Positions 46,919 through 57,005 of a DNA stretch of 64,000 bases are shown in pieces; the first letter of the stretch is position 1; every line of letters starts with the position of its first letter. The position numbers and the translations under genes are program-made. The notes beneath the pieces were generated by a model, which saw nothing but the letters and a program-made list of their open reading frames with translations, was not told the DNA's origin and searched no databases. The DNA is from Chloroflexota bacterium (GTDB lineage: Bacteria; Chloroflexota; Anaerolineae; Anaerolineales; UBA4823). The stretch covers positions 91,274 to 155,273 of the forward strand of contig JAKOUW010000019.1 of NCBI GenBank assembly GCA_029782365.1. Reading direction: 5' to 3'.

Positions 46919-47767
46919 TTATTCTGTTTCAATGGGACGATTCGGGTCATTGATCCAATCGCTCCATGAGCCGGCATACAACCGGGCAACGCCCAAGCCT
47001 GCCATTTCCATCGCCAGGATGTTATGAATGGCAGTAACACCAGAACCACAGTAAAAAACCACCCGGCTTGCAGGCAGGTCGCCGAGCGCTTGCTGGAACC
47101 GCTGGTGTAATTCAGCCCTCGAGAGGAAGCGCCCATCCTTGCCAAGGTTTTGGGCATACGGCACGGAAATTGCCCCTGGGATGTGGCCTGCAACAGGATC
47201 GATTGTTTCATTGACCCCCCAGTAACGCTCAGCCGCCCGACTGTCGCACAAACGATAATCTGAACTTCCACGAATCGCATCTACTTCGGCAGCGTCAAGC
47301 CACAAACCTCGATCAGGCTGGCCGCGAAACGCGATAGGGATGTTGCTCTCCAATCCTGATCGAACGGGTAAACCAGCTTTTTGCCAGGCTTGCCAGCCTC
47401 CATCCAGGACGGCTGCAGCCGGATGACCCAACCAACGAAGAAGCCACCAGAGGCGCACCGCCGCCAGGGCTCCGCCTGCATCATCATAGGCAACAACCTG
47501 CACTCCCGGCCCTATACCCCAATTCGAGAATTTTTGAACTGCCGCCTCTGGCGCCGGAAGCGGGTGCCGCCCCGTTTTGCCTTGTATAATTGGGCCGCTC
47601 AGGTCAGCTTCCAGGTCGGCGTAGACTGCACCCGGGATATGTGCAGCCAGGTAATCGCTCTTTCCACGCTGTTTATCAGCCAGGCCAAACCGGCAGTCAA
47701 CCACCACCCAATTGGCATCGCCTAAATGAGCAGAAAGCTCATCGACTGAGAGGGTTAGAGTGTACAC
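46919..47767 (-). CDS. Thiosulfate/3-mercaptopyruvate sulfurtransferase (tandem rhodanese)
   Basis: 282 residues, two rhodanese domains. The first lacks the Cys; the second has the active-site loop CGSGVTA, which favours 3-mercaptopyruvate sulfurtransferase over thiosulfate sulfurtransferase (CRKGVT). VDCRFGLAD and GHIPGAISVPY are conserved. The start is GTG at 47767, only 6 bases after an extended -10, without a ribosome binding site. Confidence 0.93.
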   Translation of the reverse strand: MYTLTLSVDELSAHLGDANWVVVDCRFGLADKQRGKSDYLAAHIPGAVYADLEADLSGPIIQGKTGRHPLPAPEAAVQKFSNWGIGPGVQVVAYDDAGGALAAVRLWWLLRWLGHPAAAVLDGGWQAWQKAGLPVRSGLESNIPIAFRGQPDRGLWLDAAEVDAIRGSSDYRLCDSRAAERYWGVNETIDPVAGHIPGAISVPYAQNLGKDGRFLSRAELHQRFQQALGDLPASRVVFYCGSGVTAIHNILAMEMAGLGVARLYAGSWSDWINDPNRPIETE

Positions 47768-47773
47768 AGCGCC

Positions 47774-47782
47774 AGTATATCA
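47774..47782 (-). promoter_or_regulatory. Extended -10 directly before the sulfurtransferase GTG
   Basis: TGATATACT on the minus strand, 6 bases from the GTG start at 47767. Implies a leaderless mRNA with a GTG start. Confidence 0.5.
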
Positions 47783-47852
47783 CACGGTTTCAGCGGGTAT
47801 CGAACACCATCAACCGTCGATTTCCAGTTCCTAACAAACATGTAAGGCAGGT

Positions 47853-47858
47853 TATAAT
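47853..47858 (+). promoter_or_regulatory. -10 box directly before the GAF-SpoIIE gene
   Basis: Consensus TATAAT with 6 bases to the ATG at 47865. GGCAGG lies upstream of the box and is too far to be a good ribosome binding site. Confidence 0.5.
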
Positions 47859-47864
47859 TAGTGT

Positions 47865-49670
47865 ATGACGATCACCAATGACCGGATGGCTTTGCTGGCA
47901 CGGTTGGCTCTAGAATTCAACTCTTCATTGGATCCTGACGAAGTGCTGAAGCGGGTGATGGATGATGTCATCAATTTAACCAAAGCCGAACGAGGCTTTG
48001 TTATGCTCATTGAAGACATCCTCGAAGAGGAAGCCGATCAGGAAATCACTGCAATCCTTCCTGGATTGAGGTTAAGCACTTCGCGCGGTATTGATAACGC
48101 CACTGTTGTTTCGCACGAATTTCATGTCTCCCGGAGTGTAATTCAACAGGTGTTGACCAGGGGTGAACCCCTCCTGACCAGCGATGCTCAAAGTGATGAG
48201 CGTTTCACTGGCCGGCAAAGTATTATTATGCTTAAACTGCGTTCGATTTTATGTGTACCTCTGAAAACGAAAGAACGCACATTGGGAGTCATTTATGTAG
48301 ACAGTCGTGTCCAGGCAGGTATCTTTACGTCAGCCGATACGGAATTGTTGACGATTATCGCTGCCAATGCAGCCATTGCTATTGAAAATGGGCGCTTATA
48401 TCGCGAAACTCAACGCAGGCTCGAAACACTGAATTTGTTACATAAAATCAGCACCGAAATCACCGCAACGCTCGATTTGAAACGAGTGCTGACGATGTGC
48501 ACTGAAGCAGTACAGAAACTTTTGGGCGGCGATGCCGCTTCAATTTTAACCATTGAAGGCTCTGAGCTCGTTTTTCAGGTTGCTGTGGGCGATTATGCCG
48601 ATTCAATAAAACCATTTCACATCCCACTCGGCAAAGGCGTGGCCGGTTGGGTGGCAAGCAACTGCCAGCCGATCATCGTGAATGACCTTTACAATGATGC
48701 ACGCTTTTACCGAGATGCTGATTCAATTAGTGGTTTTCGCTCAAAATCACTGGCTGCCGCCCCGCTGATCGTGAATGGAGATTCCATCGGAGTTGTCGAG
48801 GTATTTAATAAGCCAGGTGGTTTTCACCAAACGGATATCGATCTCTTGGCGACGTTCGCCTCAAGCGCCGCATTTGCCATCGAAAACGCTCGTTTGTACC
48901 AGGTGGCTGTTGAAAAAGGGCGCATGGAACGAGAACTGCAGGTAGCGCGCAGTGTTCAAGCCAGCTTGCTGCCAGCCAAAACGCCCGAACTGCCCGGGTG
49001 GGAATTATCTGCCAGTTGGCAGCCTGCCCGCCAGGTGGCTGGCGATTATTATGATTTTATCTCCCGGCTAGGAGAACTGCATAATTCGCTTGGCATAGTG
49101 ATTGGAGATGTCACAGACAAAGGCATGCCGGCCGCCTTGTTCATGGCCTTTACCCGCAGCACCTTAAGAGCCAGCGTTTCGACAATTACATCACCTACTG
49201 ATGCCATTTCACAAGCCAATATCCTGGTCAGCGCAGATTCATACAAAAGTATGTTTGTCACCCTGTTCTATGGTTCTTTAGATCCAGTTAGCGGGATGCT
49301 GACCTATGTCAACGCAGGGCATAACCCTCCCTATATCTTGAAACCCGGGAATCCGCCTACGTTGACGAAGCTCACCCGAACAGGGATTCCACTAGGGATA
49401 GACGCATCAATGTCTTATAACCAGGCGCAGATCTACCTTGAACCAGCGGATATGTTAATCTGCTACACGGATGGTGCAACAGACGCGCTCAATCCCGAAA
49501 AAGAGGATTTTGGCATCCAGCGGCTGGAAAATTTAATCCTCCAAAATCAATGCCTTTCCGCGAAAGGGATGGTTCAAACAATTGAAACGGCATTGCAAAA
49601 CTTCATTGGCGCTGGCGAACCGTTCGACGACATTACTTTAGTGGTTGTCCAACGCCTGCCAGTATCTTGA
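47865..49670 (+). CDS. Dual-GAF SpoIIE-type protein phosphatase
   Basis: 601 residues: GAF 1 (about 5-175), GAF 2 (about 190-345), a short helical linker (ERELQVARSVQASLLPAK) and a PP2C/SpoIIE phosphatase domain with metal-binding Asp residues in AGDYYDF, IGDVTDKGMPAAL and CYTDGATDA. It would dephosphorylate serine or threonine on a partner such as an anti-sigma-factor antagonist; no such gene is in the window. GAF 1 is clearly similar to the GAF of the next gene. Confidence 0.93.
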   Translation: MTITNDRMALLARLALEFNSSLDPDEVLKRVMDDVINLTKAERGFVMLIEDILEEEADQEITAILPGLRLSTSRGIDNATVVSHEFHVSRSVIQQVLTRGEPLLTSDAQSDERFTGRQSIIMLKLRSILCVPLKTKERTLGVIYVDSRVQAGIFTSADTELLTIIAANAAIAIENGRLYRETQRRLETLNLLHKISTEITATLDLKRVLTMCTEAVQKLLGGDAASILTIEGSELVFQVAVGDYADSIKPFHIPLGKGVAGWVASNCQPIIVNDLYNDARFYRDADSISGFRSKSLAAAPLIVNGDSIGVVEVFNKPGGFHQTDIDLLATFASSAAFAIENARLYQVAVEKGRMERELQVARSVQASLLPAKTPELPGWELSASWQPARQVAGDYYDFISRLGELHNSLGIVIGDVTDKGMPAALFMAFTRSTLRASVSTITSPTDAISQANILVSADSYKSMFVTLFYGSLDPVSGMLTYVNAGHNPPYILKPGNPPTLTKLTRTGIPLGIDASMSYNQAQIYLEPADMLICYTDGATDALNPEKEDFGIQRLENLILQNQCLSAKGMVQTIETALQNFIGAGEPFDDITLVVVQRLPVS

Positions 49671-49672
49671 TT

Positions 49673-50800
49673 ATGGACACAAATAGCAATCCGTTACGCC
49701 TGAATTTGCTCTATCACATATCGCAGGTTTTCAATTCCTCGTTAGACCTGAACGAAGTCCTAAACCACGTTTTGGATGAAGTGATAAAGGCGCTGAAGGC
49801 CGAGCGTGGTTTTTTAATGCTCAAAGACGAAAGCGGCGAATTTATTTTTCGGGTCGCACGCGGTTTGGAAAAGCAGAACATTTCCGAACCTGCTTTTCAA
49901 ACCTCTCGCAGCATCATTGAGCGCGTAAAACGGTTGGGGAAAGCAATTGTGATTACAGACGCCCAGGAAGATGATCGTTTCAATACACAAAACAGCGTTC
50001 TTGCCTTGCGCTTGCGCTCGATCCTTTGCGTACCCCTGACGCATAAAGAAACCATGATCGGCATCATCTATGTCGATAACCGGTTGTTGTCTGGCGCATT
50101 CACTAAAGATGACTTGAATTTATTAAGCGCGATCGCGGGCAGTGCGGCTATCGCAATTGAAAACGCTCAGCTCTATGAAAACTTGCAGCATTCAAAGCAA
50201 ATTTTAGAGATTGCGTATGACAGCACGCTGGAAGGCTGGGCAAAAGCGCTTGATTTACGCGATCATGAAACGGAAGGACATACCCGCCGTGTCTCCTCTT
50301 TAGCCGTCCGTCTGGCAAAAGCCCTTGGCATGGAGGATCTAGACCTCGTTTCGATTTATCGGGGTGCGCTTTTGCATGATATTGGTAAAATAGCAATACC
50401 AGACCATATCCTGCACAAACCTGGCCCTCTCACACCCGAGGAGCGCGCAATCATGGAGTTTCATCCGGTTTACGCTCGAGATATGTTAGCAGAGATCGAT
50501 TTCTTGCAGCCGGCGTTAGAAATACCTTATTGCCACCATGAGCGCTGGGATGGCACCGGTTATCCGCTTGGCTTAAAAGGCACGCAAATCCCCTTGGCAG
50601 CCCGCATTTTCAGCATAGTCGATGTATGGGATGCACTTATTTCAGAGAGACCTTACCGCTCCAGTTGGCCTCCAGAAAATGTAATTGAATACCTTCGCGA
50701 GCAGGCTGGCAGGCAGTTTGACCCGCACATTGTCAGTATTTTTGTTAATTTGGTTCAATTTGAACCGCTGTTTGAATACCCAGTGTCTAAGAAAGGCTAG
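49673..50800 (+). CDS. GAF-HD-GYP protein, probable cyclic-di-GMP phosphodiesterase
   Basis: 375 residues from the ATG at 49673; a TTG at 49667 overlaps the previous stop. An N-terminal GAF (about 5-170) shares the FNSSLD...AERGF and LRSILCVPL stretches with the previous gene. The HD-GYP domain has HDIGKIAIPDHI and HHERWDGTGYPLGLKG, both intact, so phosphodiesterase activity is expected. Co-transcribed with the phosphatase. Confidence 0.92.
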   Translation: MDTNSNPLRLNLLYHISQVFNSSLDLNEVLNHVLDEVIKALKAERGFLMLKDESGEFIFRVARGLEKQNISEPAFQTSRSIIERVKRLGKAIVITDAQEDDRFNTQNSVLALRLRSILCVPLTHKETMIGIIYVDNRLLSGAFTKDDLNLLSAIAGSAAIAIENAQLYENLQHSKQILEIAYDSTLEGWAKALDLRDHETEGHTRRVSSLAVRLAKALGMEDLDLVSIYRGALLHDIGKIAIPDHILHKPGPLTPEERAIMEFHPVYARDMLAEIDFLQPALEIPYCHHERWDGTGYPLGLKGTQIPLAARIFSIVDVWDALISERPYRSSWPPENVIEYLREQAGRQFDPHIVSIFVNLVQFEPLFEYPVSKKG

Positions 50801-50809
50801 GATCACATC

Positions 50810-53800
50810 GTGAACCCCACCATGGAATTCCACATTTCTCGCCAGGCTCGCAACCGCTACCAGTTTGACGAAGGGCTTTTCAGCCAAAACGGCAACGTAA
50901 TTTTCACCAATTTCCTGGGGTCACGCCAGTTTGCTCAGCGAATGAACAGCCAGCGCGACCTGGTTGCCAATCCTGAAAACGCAGTCAGCGCCGGTCAAAT
51001 CAACGCTATGGGCTTAATCGATGAAATGCTTCACCGCCTGATAGAGTCTTACCGACAAGAACGCAATCCAGCCGTCATGGCGCAGGCCATTGCCTGGCTT
51101 GAAGCACAGTTCAGCCCCGCGCAGGTGGACAATCTTCTCCGCCAGTTTTGTGATGAATTTCCTCCGCTGGCTGTGTATCGCAGCGAGATATCAATCGAAG
51201 CGTACTTGGCAGGATCCACCAACGGTTTATCGAATCGTGAGATTTTGTTGGAAGAAGTGCTGCTTTTATGGATGGCCAATGCCAACCCGGGGTTTGCTCC
51301 ATATCAGGAATTATTTTCCGATGCAAACCTGCAGCGCAACACGATTTACAATCAAGCGATTACCTCCCTATATGATTTTTTCGCCACTCAGCCCACTTTT
51401 GGGTCAGAAGCACAAAACCTGATCGATGTATTGCGCGCGCCTGCGCTGGCTTCGCCTTTAGACCTCAGCGGCCAGCTCAATTTCTTAACTCGCAAATACG
51501 GTGTTTTGCTTGGTTCTTTTATTTTCAGACTGCTGAGCAGTATTGATTTCATCAAAGAAGAGGAAAAACTCAGCTTTGGTACTGGCGGCGGGGCTGGTGT
51601 TCCAGTCGAAGTGATTCACTTCGCTGGTCAAGAAGCTGAGCCAGAAGCATTTAGTCCGGATCGGGATTGGATGCCTAACCTGGTTTTAATTGCAAAGAAT
51701 ATATATGTATGGCTTGACCAGCTCTCTAAAAAATATAAACGATCTTTAACGCGCCTTGATCAAATCCCGGATGCAGAGCTGGATATGCTTGCTCGAGGCG
51801 GCATCACCGGTCTCTGGCTGATTGGTTTGTGGGAACGTAGCATCGCTTCTCGTACCATTAAGCAGATGCGCGGCAATCCTGATGCTGTGGCGTCTGCTTA
51901 TTCGTTGATGGATTATCACATTGCCCAAGACCTGGGCGGCGAAGAAGCGCTGAAGGTTTTGCGGGAAAACTGCCAAAGGCGCGGCATTCGGTTGGCATCA
52001 GATATGGTTCCCAATCACATGGGGATTGATTCGAACTGGGTAATTGAACATCCTGATTGGTTCATCTCGCTCGACCAGCCTCCTTTCCCATCATACTCAT
52101 TCAATGGGCCAAACCTGTCTTGGGATAACCGCGTCGGATTGTTTATCGAAGACCATTATTTTAACAACTCAGATGCGGCAGTCGTCTTCAAGCGGCAGGA
52201 TTTTTGGACTGGCGATGTTCGTTTTATTTACCATGGCAATGACGGTACATCCATGCCGTGGAACGATACTGCACAGCTCAATTACCTTCTTCCACAGGTG
52301 CGTGAAGCAGTGATCCAAACCATTTTAGATGTGGCCCGCCGGACACCGATTATCCGATTTGACGCCGCCATGACCCTGGCAAAACGACACTTCCAGCGGT
52401 TATGGTTCCCAGAGCCCGGCAGTGGCGGCGATATCCCCTCTCGCGCCGGGTTAGGCCTCACAAAAGAACAATTTGACAGCCTTATCCCGGTAGAATTTTG
52501 GCGCGAAGTGGTCGATAGAGTTGCTCAGGAAGTTCCTGACACGCTGCTCTTGGCAGAAGCGTTTTGGTTGATGGAAGGGTATTTTGTGCGCACCCTGGGC
52601 ATGCATCGCGTGTATAACAGCGCATTCATGAACATGATGCGCGATGAAAAGAACTTGGAATATCGCAATGTGATCAAAAATACGCTTGAGTTTGATCCCG
52701 AAATCCTCAAACGATATGTCAACTTTATGAATAACCCAGACGAGAAAACCGCCGTCGAACAGTTTGGCAAAGGTGACAAATATTTTGGGGTTTGCATCAT
52801 GATGGCTACACTTCCCGGGTTGCCAATGATTGGACATGGTCAAATAGAAGGATACACGGAAAAATATGGGATGGAGTACAGGCGGGCTTATTGGGAAGAA
52901 ATCCCTGATAGCTATTTGATCGAACGCCATGATCGTGAAATTTTTCCGGTTTTGCGAAAAAGGTATTTATTCTCCGAGGCTTACAATTTTCTTCTTTATG
53001 ACCTTTACACTCCGGAAGGCGGGGTTAATGAAGATGTGTTCGCCTATTCTAATCATGCAGGCAACGAACGCTCACTGGTTCTATACCATAACCGTTTTGC
53101 CAGCGCCCGTGGCTGGATTCGCCGCTCAGCCGCATATGCCGTGAAAGATGCTGACGGCAACCGCACCCTTCAGCAGAAGAACCTTGCCGAAGGTCTCGAC
53201 TTGGAAAATAACCCAGATCTTTTTACGATTTTCACCGACCAGATCAGCGGGCTTGAATATATCGTGAATAACCAGGATCTCCACGAAAAAGGACTATTTA
53301 TCGAATTGGACGCTTATAAATACCGGGTGCTCGTCGATTTTCGTCAGGTATTGGATGATGAAAATCATCGTTACGCACAACTGGTGAGTTTCTTGAATGG
53401 ACGCGGTGTGCCCAATGTCGCTGAATCAGCTAGAGAAATATACCTTCAGCCCATTCTTACGCCATTCAAAGAATTGGTAAATCCTGGTTTCTTCCGTTGG
53501 CTTGTGAACAATCGTCTCACTCCCGATGCCAAAGAAGCCAGTAGTTTTGACGCTGCCCTCGAAGAAGCGGACAGCAAATTTACCCGTTTGCTGGTGGAAG
53601 CAAAACAATTTTCACAAGGTACAAATGAGATTGAGCCCATTGCCGCTGGCATCCACGAAAAACTGGCAGCTTTGCTTCGCCTGACAGCTTTTGGCCAGGC
53701 CGCATCCGAAAATCACAATGAAGAATTCAAAGCTGCGTTGCAGTTTGCTGGTTTGACCAAACTCGCCACAACCAAGAAGAAGACTGGCGCAACCCGTGCT

Positions 53801-54424
53801 AACGACGAACCCCCGGGTAAGCAGTTTAGCCTTCAGGAGGCTGACTTTGCTCTTTGGGGAATCGCCTTGAGTTGGCTTTTCACACATTCCCTGGGCGGCC
53901 TGGTGTCTGACGGGGATGCACCTTCTCTTAGCCGAACCTGGATGGATGAATGGTTGTTAGCTAAACACTGCACAGCCGCCCTGGTGGAAGGTGGACTGGA
54001 ACAGGGCTCGGCTGAACGGCGGATTGCCCTGACCAGGTTATTGATCAACCACCAGAATTGGTGGCAAGTCATATTGCCAGAAACCGCGCCTCTGATGGAT
54101 CTAAATGATGAATCCGAGAATTATACCCAGAGCCACGCCTATGCTCTGCTAACTCAATGGTTTTCAGATCCAGATATTCAAAATTACCTAAAAGTAAATC
54201 GCTATCAGGGAATTGTTTGGTATAACAAGGAATCTTTCGAGGAATTCCTGTGGTGGTTAAACACCATTGCCCTCATTTGCCTGACTTCAAGATATGAAGC
54301 GAATGATCACAGCCCTGCATTGGAAGCAGAAATCACAGCGATTTTTGATATCATATCGAAAATTCAAAAAGCGGACAGCCAGGCCAATTACCAGGTTGAA
54401 AGATTGCTCAACGGCGTGCAGTAA
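50810..54424 (+). CDS. Very long GH13 alpha-amylase-like protein
   Basis: 1204 residues with a GTG start and AGGA upstream; an ATG 12 bases on is the alternative. Residues 1-280 and 850-1204 are helical and unassigned. The GH13 barrel lies between: region I DMVPNHMG (D398), region II IIRFDAAM (nucleophile D518), region III LLLAEAFW (acid/base E583). Region IV, usually NHD, reads FMNNPDEKTA, so the His is Pro while Asp (D644) remains. No signal peptide, so cytoplasmic action on alpha-glucans is likely; hydrolase, transglycosylase or phosphorylase-like chemistry cannot be decided. It leads the block with glgC and malQ. Confidence 0.88.
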   Translation: MNPTMEFHISRQARNRYQFDEGLFSQNGNVIFTNFLGSRQFAQRMNSQRDLVANPENAVSAGQINAMGLIDEMLHRLIESYRQERNPAVMAQAIAWLEAQFSPAQVDNLLRQFCDEFPPLAVYRSEISIEAYLAGSTNGLSNREILLEEVLLLWMANANPGFAPYQELFSDANLQRNTIYNQAITSLYDFFATQPTFGSEAQNLIDVLRAPALASPLDLSGQLNFLTRKYGVLLGSFIFRLLSSIDFIKEEEKLSFGTGGGAGVPVEVIHFAGQEAEPEAFSPDRDWMPNLVLIAKNIYVWLDQLSKKYKRSLTRLDQIPDAELDMLARGGITGLWLIGLWERSIASRTIKQMRGNPDAVASAYSLMDYHIAQDLGGEEALKVLRENCQRRGIRLASDMVPNHMGIDSNWVIEHPDWFISLDQPPFPSYSFNGPNLSWDNRVGLFIEDHYFNNSDAAVVFKRQDFWTGDVRFIYHGNDGTSMPWNDTAQLNYLLPQVREAVIQTILDVARRTPIIRFDAAMTLAKRHFQRLWFPEPGSGGDIPSRAGLGLTKEQFDSLIPVEFWREVVDRVAQEVPDTLLLAEAFWLMEGYFVRTLGMHRVYNSAFMNMMRDEKNLEYRNVIKNTLEFDPEILKRYVNFMNNPDEKTAVEQFGKGDKYFGVCIMMATLPGLPMIGHGQIEGYTEKYGMEYRRAYWEEIPDSYLIERHDREIFPVLRKRYLFSEAYNFLLYDLYTPEGGVNEDVFAYSNHAGNERSLVLYHNRFASARGWIRRSAAYAVKDADGNRTLQQKNLAEGLDLENNPDLFTIFTDQISGLEYIVNNQDLHEKGLFIELDAYKYRVLVDFRQVLDDENHRYAQLVSFLNGRGVPNVAESAREIYLQPILTPFKELVNPGFFRWLVNNRLTPDAKEASSFDAALEEADSKFTRLLVEAKQFSQGTNEIEPIAAGIHEKLAALLRLTAFGQAASENHNEEFKAALQFAGLTKLATTKKKTGATRANDEPPGKQFSLQEADFALWGIALSWLFTHSLGGLVSDGDAPSLSRTWMDEWLLAKHCTAALVEGGLEQGSAERRIALTRLLINHQNWWQVILPETAPLMDLNDESENYTQSHAYALLTQWFSDPDIQNYLKVNRYQGIVWYNKESFEEFLWWLNTIALICLTSRYEANDHSPALEAEITAIFDIISKIQKADSQANYQVERLLNGVQ

Positions 54425-54461
54425 TCAGTTCTTTTTTCTCAATGAAAGTGTAGGGTTGAAA

Positions 54462-55724
54462 ATGGAACAAGAATCCCAATCGCTCAAGTTCAATATCCAG
54501 GTAAATGCCTCGGACCGCGCAGCCTACCACGCTTTTTCTCAAGCGCGTGGACTCCAAGAATGGTTATGCAACCTGGCTGCTGTCGACTCGAGGAAAAATG
54601 GAGGGTTGTACCTGGCCTGGAACAGTGGCTATTCTGTCATGGGGCAATTCACTCGCATGGAATTTCCTCATAAAATCGCTTTTACATGGCAAGGGTTCGG
54701 GGAACCGTCTCCTAGCGAGGTGAAAGTGACTTTTTCTCCGCAGGAAGATCATCTTGATATCGACCTGATCCATGTGCTCAATGGTTCAGGAAAATCAGGC
54801 AAGAAACTTGTTCGTGAAATTGAAAAGGGATGGCTGATCGCCTTGGAAAACTTAAAGTCAGTATTGGAGACAGGTCAAGATTTGCGCCTCATCCGCAGGC
54901 CTTTCTCTGGCGTTTACCCGGTGCCGTTCAAACCTGAAAAGGACAGCCAATCCGCATTGGATATACCTCATGGCCTGCGCTTAGCGTCTGTGAATGATGG
55001 CGGTTCGGCGCAAGCCGCCGGCTTGCGAGTGAATGATGTAGTCACCAAATTGGGAGGCGAGCGCATGGAAGAAGTGGCCGATTGGATGCGAGTCTTGGAC
55101 CGCTTCCATGCTGGAGATGAGGTAAAAGTGGTTTTCTACCGCCATGGTGAAAAACAAACCACACAAATGACTCTCGGAAAACGCCCGGTACAAAACTATC
55201 CAGAAACCATGGATGATTTACTTCAAAAAATCTCTTCAGTCCAGCAAGAGGGATACCAGGGGATTGCCTCCGCGCTGGCTGGAGTTAAGGACTCTGAAGC
55301 CAGTTCCCATCCAGCGCCTGAGGAATGGAATATCAAGGAGGTTTTGGCGCACCTGATCATAAGTGAAAGAGACCTGCAGGCCTGGTTATGTGATCTTCAA
55401 GCTGAACAGGGATTTATTGATCCGGTGGACCACGGAAATGATCAAGAATGGTTGGCTGCCTGTGTTGCGGCGCACGGCCGCGCCAGGTCCTTGATTAGTG
55501 AGCTGCGCCGGTCTCAAAAAGAGACCTTTGCACGCCTGAAGGCTGTACTTCCTACGCTGGTTGAAAGGAAAGGTACTTTTCGCCGCGTCTCTGCGAACGC
55601 AGTTGCTTACGCAACTCATGTTGTAGAACACATTGAACAGATCAAAACCTGCCTGGACGGCGCTCGCCCAAAGGAGCCAGAAGTGATAACAACCCCGATG
55701 GTTGACACCTCGGTGGAACCATAA
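54462..55724 (+). CDS. SRPBCC-PDZ-DinB three-domain protein
   Basis: 420 residues from the ATG at 54462, 37 bases after the GH13 gene; the frame is open further upstream within that gene. An AHSA1/SRPBCC domain (about 1-145, VNASDRAAYHAFSQARGLQEW), a PDZ domain (about 165-255, GLRLASVNDGGSAQAAGLRVND) and a DinB/YfiT-like four-helix domain (about 270-400, WNIKEVLAHLIISERD, THVVEHIEQI) are joined. DinB-like histidines that could bind metal are present. The function is unknown; this combination is unusual. Confidence 0.8.
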   Translation: MEQESQSLKFNIQVNASDRAAYHAFSQARGLQEWLCNLAAVDSRKNGGLYLAWNSGYSVMGQFTRMEFPHKIAFTWQGFGEPSPSEVKVTFSPQEDHLDIDLIHVLNGSGKSGKKLVREIEKGWLIALENLKSVLETGQDLRLIRRPFSGVYPVPFKPEKDSQSALDIPHGLRLASVNDGGSAQAAGLRVNDVVTKLGGERMEEVADWMRVLDRFHAGDEVKVVFYRHGEKQTTQMTLGKRPVQNYPETMDDLLQKISSVQQEGYQGIASALAGVKDSEASSHPAPEEWNIKEVLAHLIISERDLQAWLCDLQAEQGFIDPVDHGNDQEWLAACVAAHGRARSLISELRRSQKETFARLKAVLPTLVERKGTFRRVSANAVAYATHVVEHIEQIKTCLDGARPKEPEVITTPMVDTSVEP

Positions 55725-55739
55725 AGAAAGTGAGGTTAT

Positions 55740-57005
55740 ATGAAAGTACGTGCAGTTATCCTTGCCGGTGGTGAAGGGTCTCGATTGAGTACACTAACCG
55801 CTAAACGAACAAAACCTGCTGTACCATTTGCAGGCAAATACCGGATCATTGATTTTACGCTTTCCAATTGTGTAAATTCAGATATTTTTGATATCATGAT
55901 CCTGGCGCAATACCGTCCTCACTCGCTCATCGAACATATCGGGGCGGGAGGTCCTTGGGATCTGAATCGTGATTTCACCGGCGGTGTGCGTATCTACTCA
56001 CCATATAAAGCGCGCGGCTCTTCCGATTGGTATCTAGGTACTGCCGATGCTGTGCAGCAAAACTTTCGCTTTATAAAAGATCGCAACCCAGATTATGTGC
56101 TTATCTTATCGGGCGATCATATTTATGAAATGAATTATGACAAGATGGTCTCCTACCACCAGGAACACAAAGCCGATTTAACGGTTGCTACGATTACTGT
56201 ACCAATGGAAGAAGCCTCACGTTTTGGCATTGTTGGTTTCGATGAGGATTATCGGATTAATTCTTTTGTCGAAAAACCGGCTCATCCAACTTCAAACCAG
56301 GTGAATATGGGGGTTTACCTTTTCAACACAGAACTCCTAGACCGGGCTCTGTGGGAAGACCGGCAAAATCCGGCTTCTGCTCACGACTTTGGCAAGAATA
56401 TTCTGCCACGGTTGGTAGCTGAAGGAAGACGGTTGTATGCGTATCCATACGATGGGTATTGGGTTGATGTGGGAACGGTTGGTTCATATTGGCAGGCACA
56501 CATGGACTTGTTGGTGCCTCACCCACCGATTGATTTGAACGACCGCACCTGGATTATCCACACCCGCACAGAAGAGCGACCACCGGTTCGTATTGATCGC
56601 GATGCGAAGGTGGTTGACAGCATGATTACCGATGGAACGATCCTGCGGTCAGGCAGCATCGTTGAGCGCAGTGTTCTCTCTCCCGGTGTCACCGTCGAGG
56701 AAGGAGCGATCGTACGCGAATCCATTATTCTGACGGATACCGTAATCAAGGCCGGTGCGATCGTTGAGCGCGCCATTATCGATAAACGATGTGTCATCGG
56801 CGCCAATGCCAGGGTAGGCAAAATCGTCCCTGCTCAAGGTGAACCGCCAGTCGTAATGATCGGAAAAAAGAGCGAGGTCCCTGACGGGTTTGCCATAGAG
56901 CCAGGAGCTACCATTGGCACCGATGTGGTTCCCAGCGATTATGAGAACAACCCCATAACCAGTGACCAATATCTGCAAACGAAACGGTTAGCGTATGAAG
57001 TTTGA
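55740..57005 (+). CDS. glgC: Glucose-1-phosphate adenylyltransferase
   Basis: 421 residues, standard length. It makes ADP-glucose for glycogen synthesis. [28 protein letters not shown] is the nucleotide and activator region, [11 protein letters not shown] and [10 protein letters not shown] the substrate loops, FVEKP the glucose-1-phosphate site, and a left-handed beta-helix ends the protein. The stop overlaps the malQ start by 11 bases. Confidence 0.95.
   Translation: MKVRAVILAGGEGSRLSTLTAKRTKPAVPFAGKYRIIDFTLSNCVNSDIFDIMILAQYRPHSLIEHIGAGGPWDLNRDFTGGVRIYSPYKARGSSDWYLGTADAVQQNFRFIKDRNPDYVLILSGDHIYEMNYDKMVSYHQEHKADLTVATITVPMEEASRFGIVGFDEDYRINSFVEKPAHPTSNQVNMGVYLFNTELLDRALWEDRQNPASAHDFGKNILPRLVAEGRRLYAYPYDGYWVDVGTVGSYWQAHMDLLVPHPPIDLNDRTWIIHTRTEERPPVRIDRDAKVVDSMITDGTILRSGSIVERSVLSPGVTVEEGAIVRESIILTDTVIKAGAIVERAIIDKRCVIGANARVGKIVPAQGEPPVVMIGKKSEVPDGFAIEPGATIGTDVVPSDYENNPITSDQYLQTKRLAYEV

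Noticed and set aside
52451..52930. Frame antisense to the GH13 barrel
   Set aside because: Overlaps conserved GH13 regions and has no support of its own.
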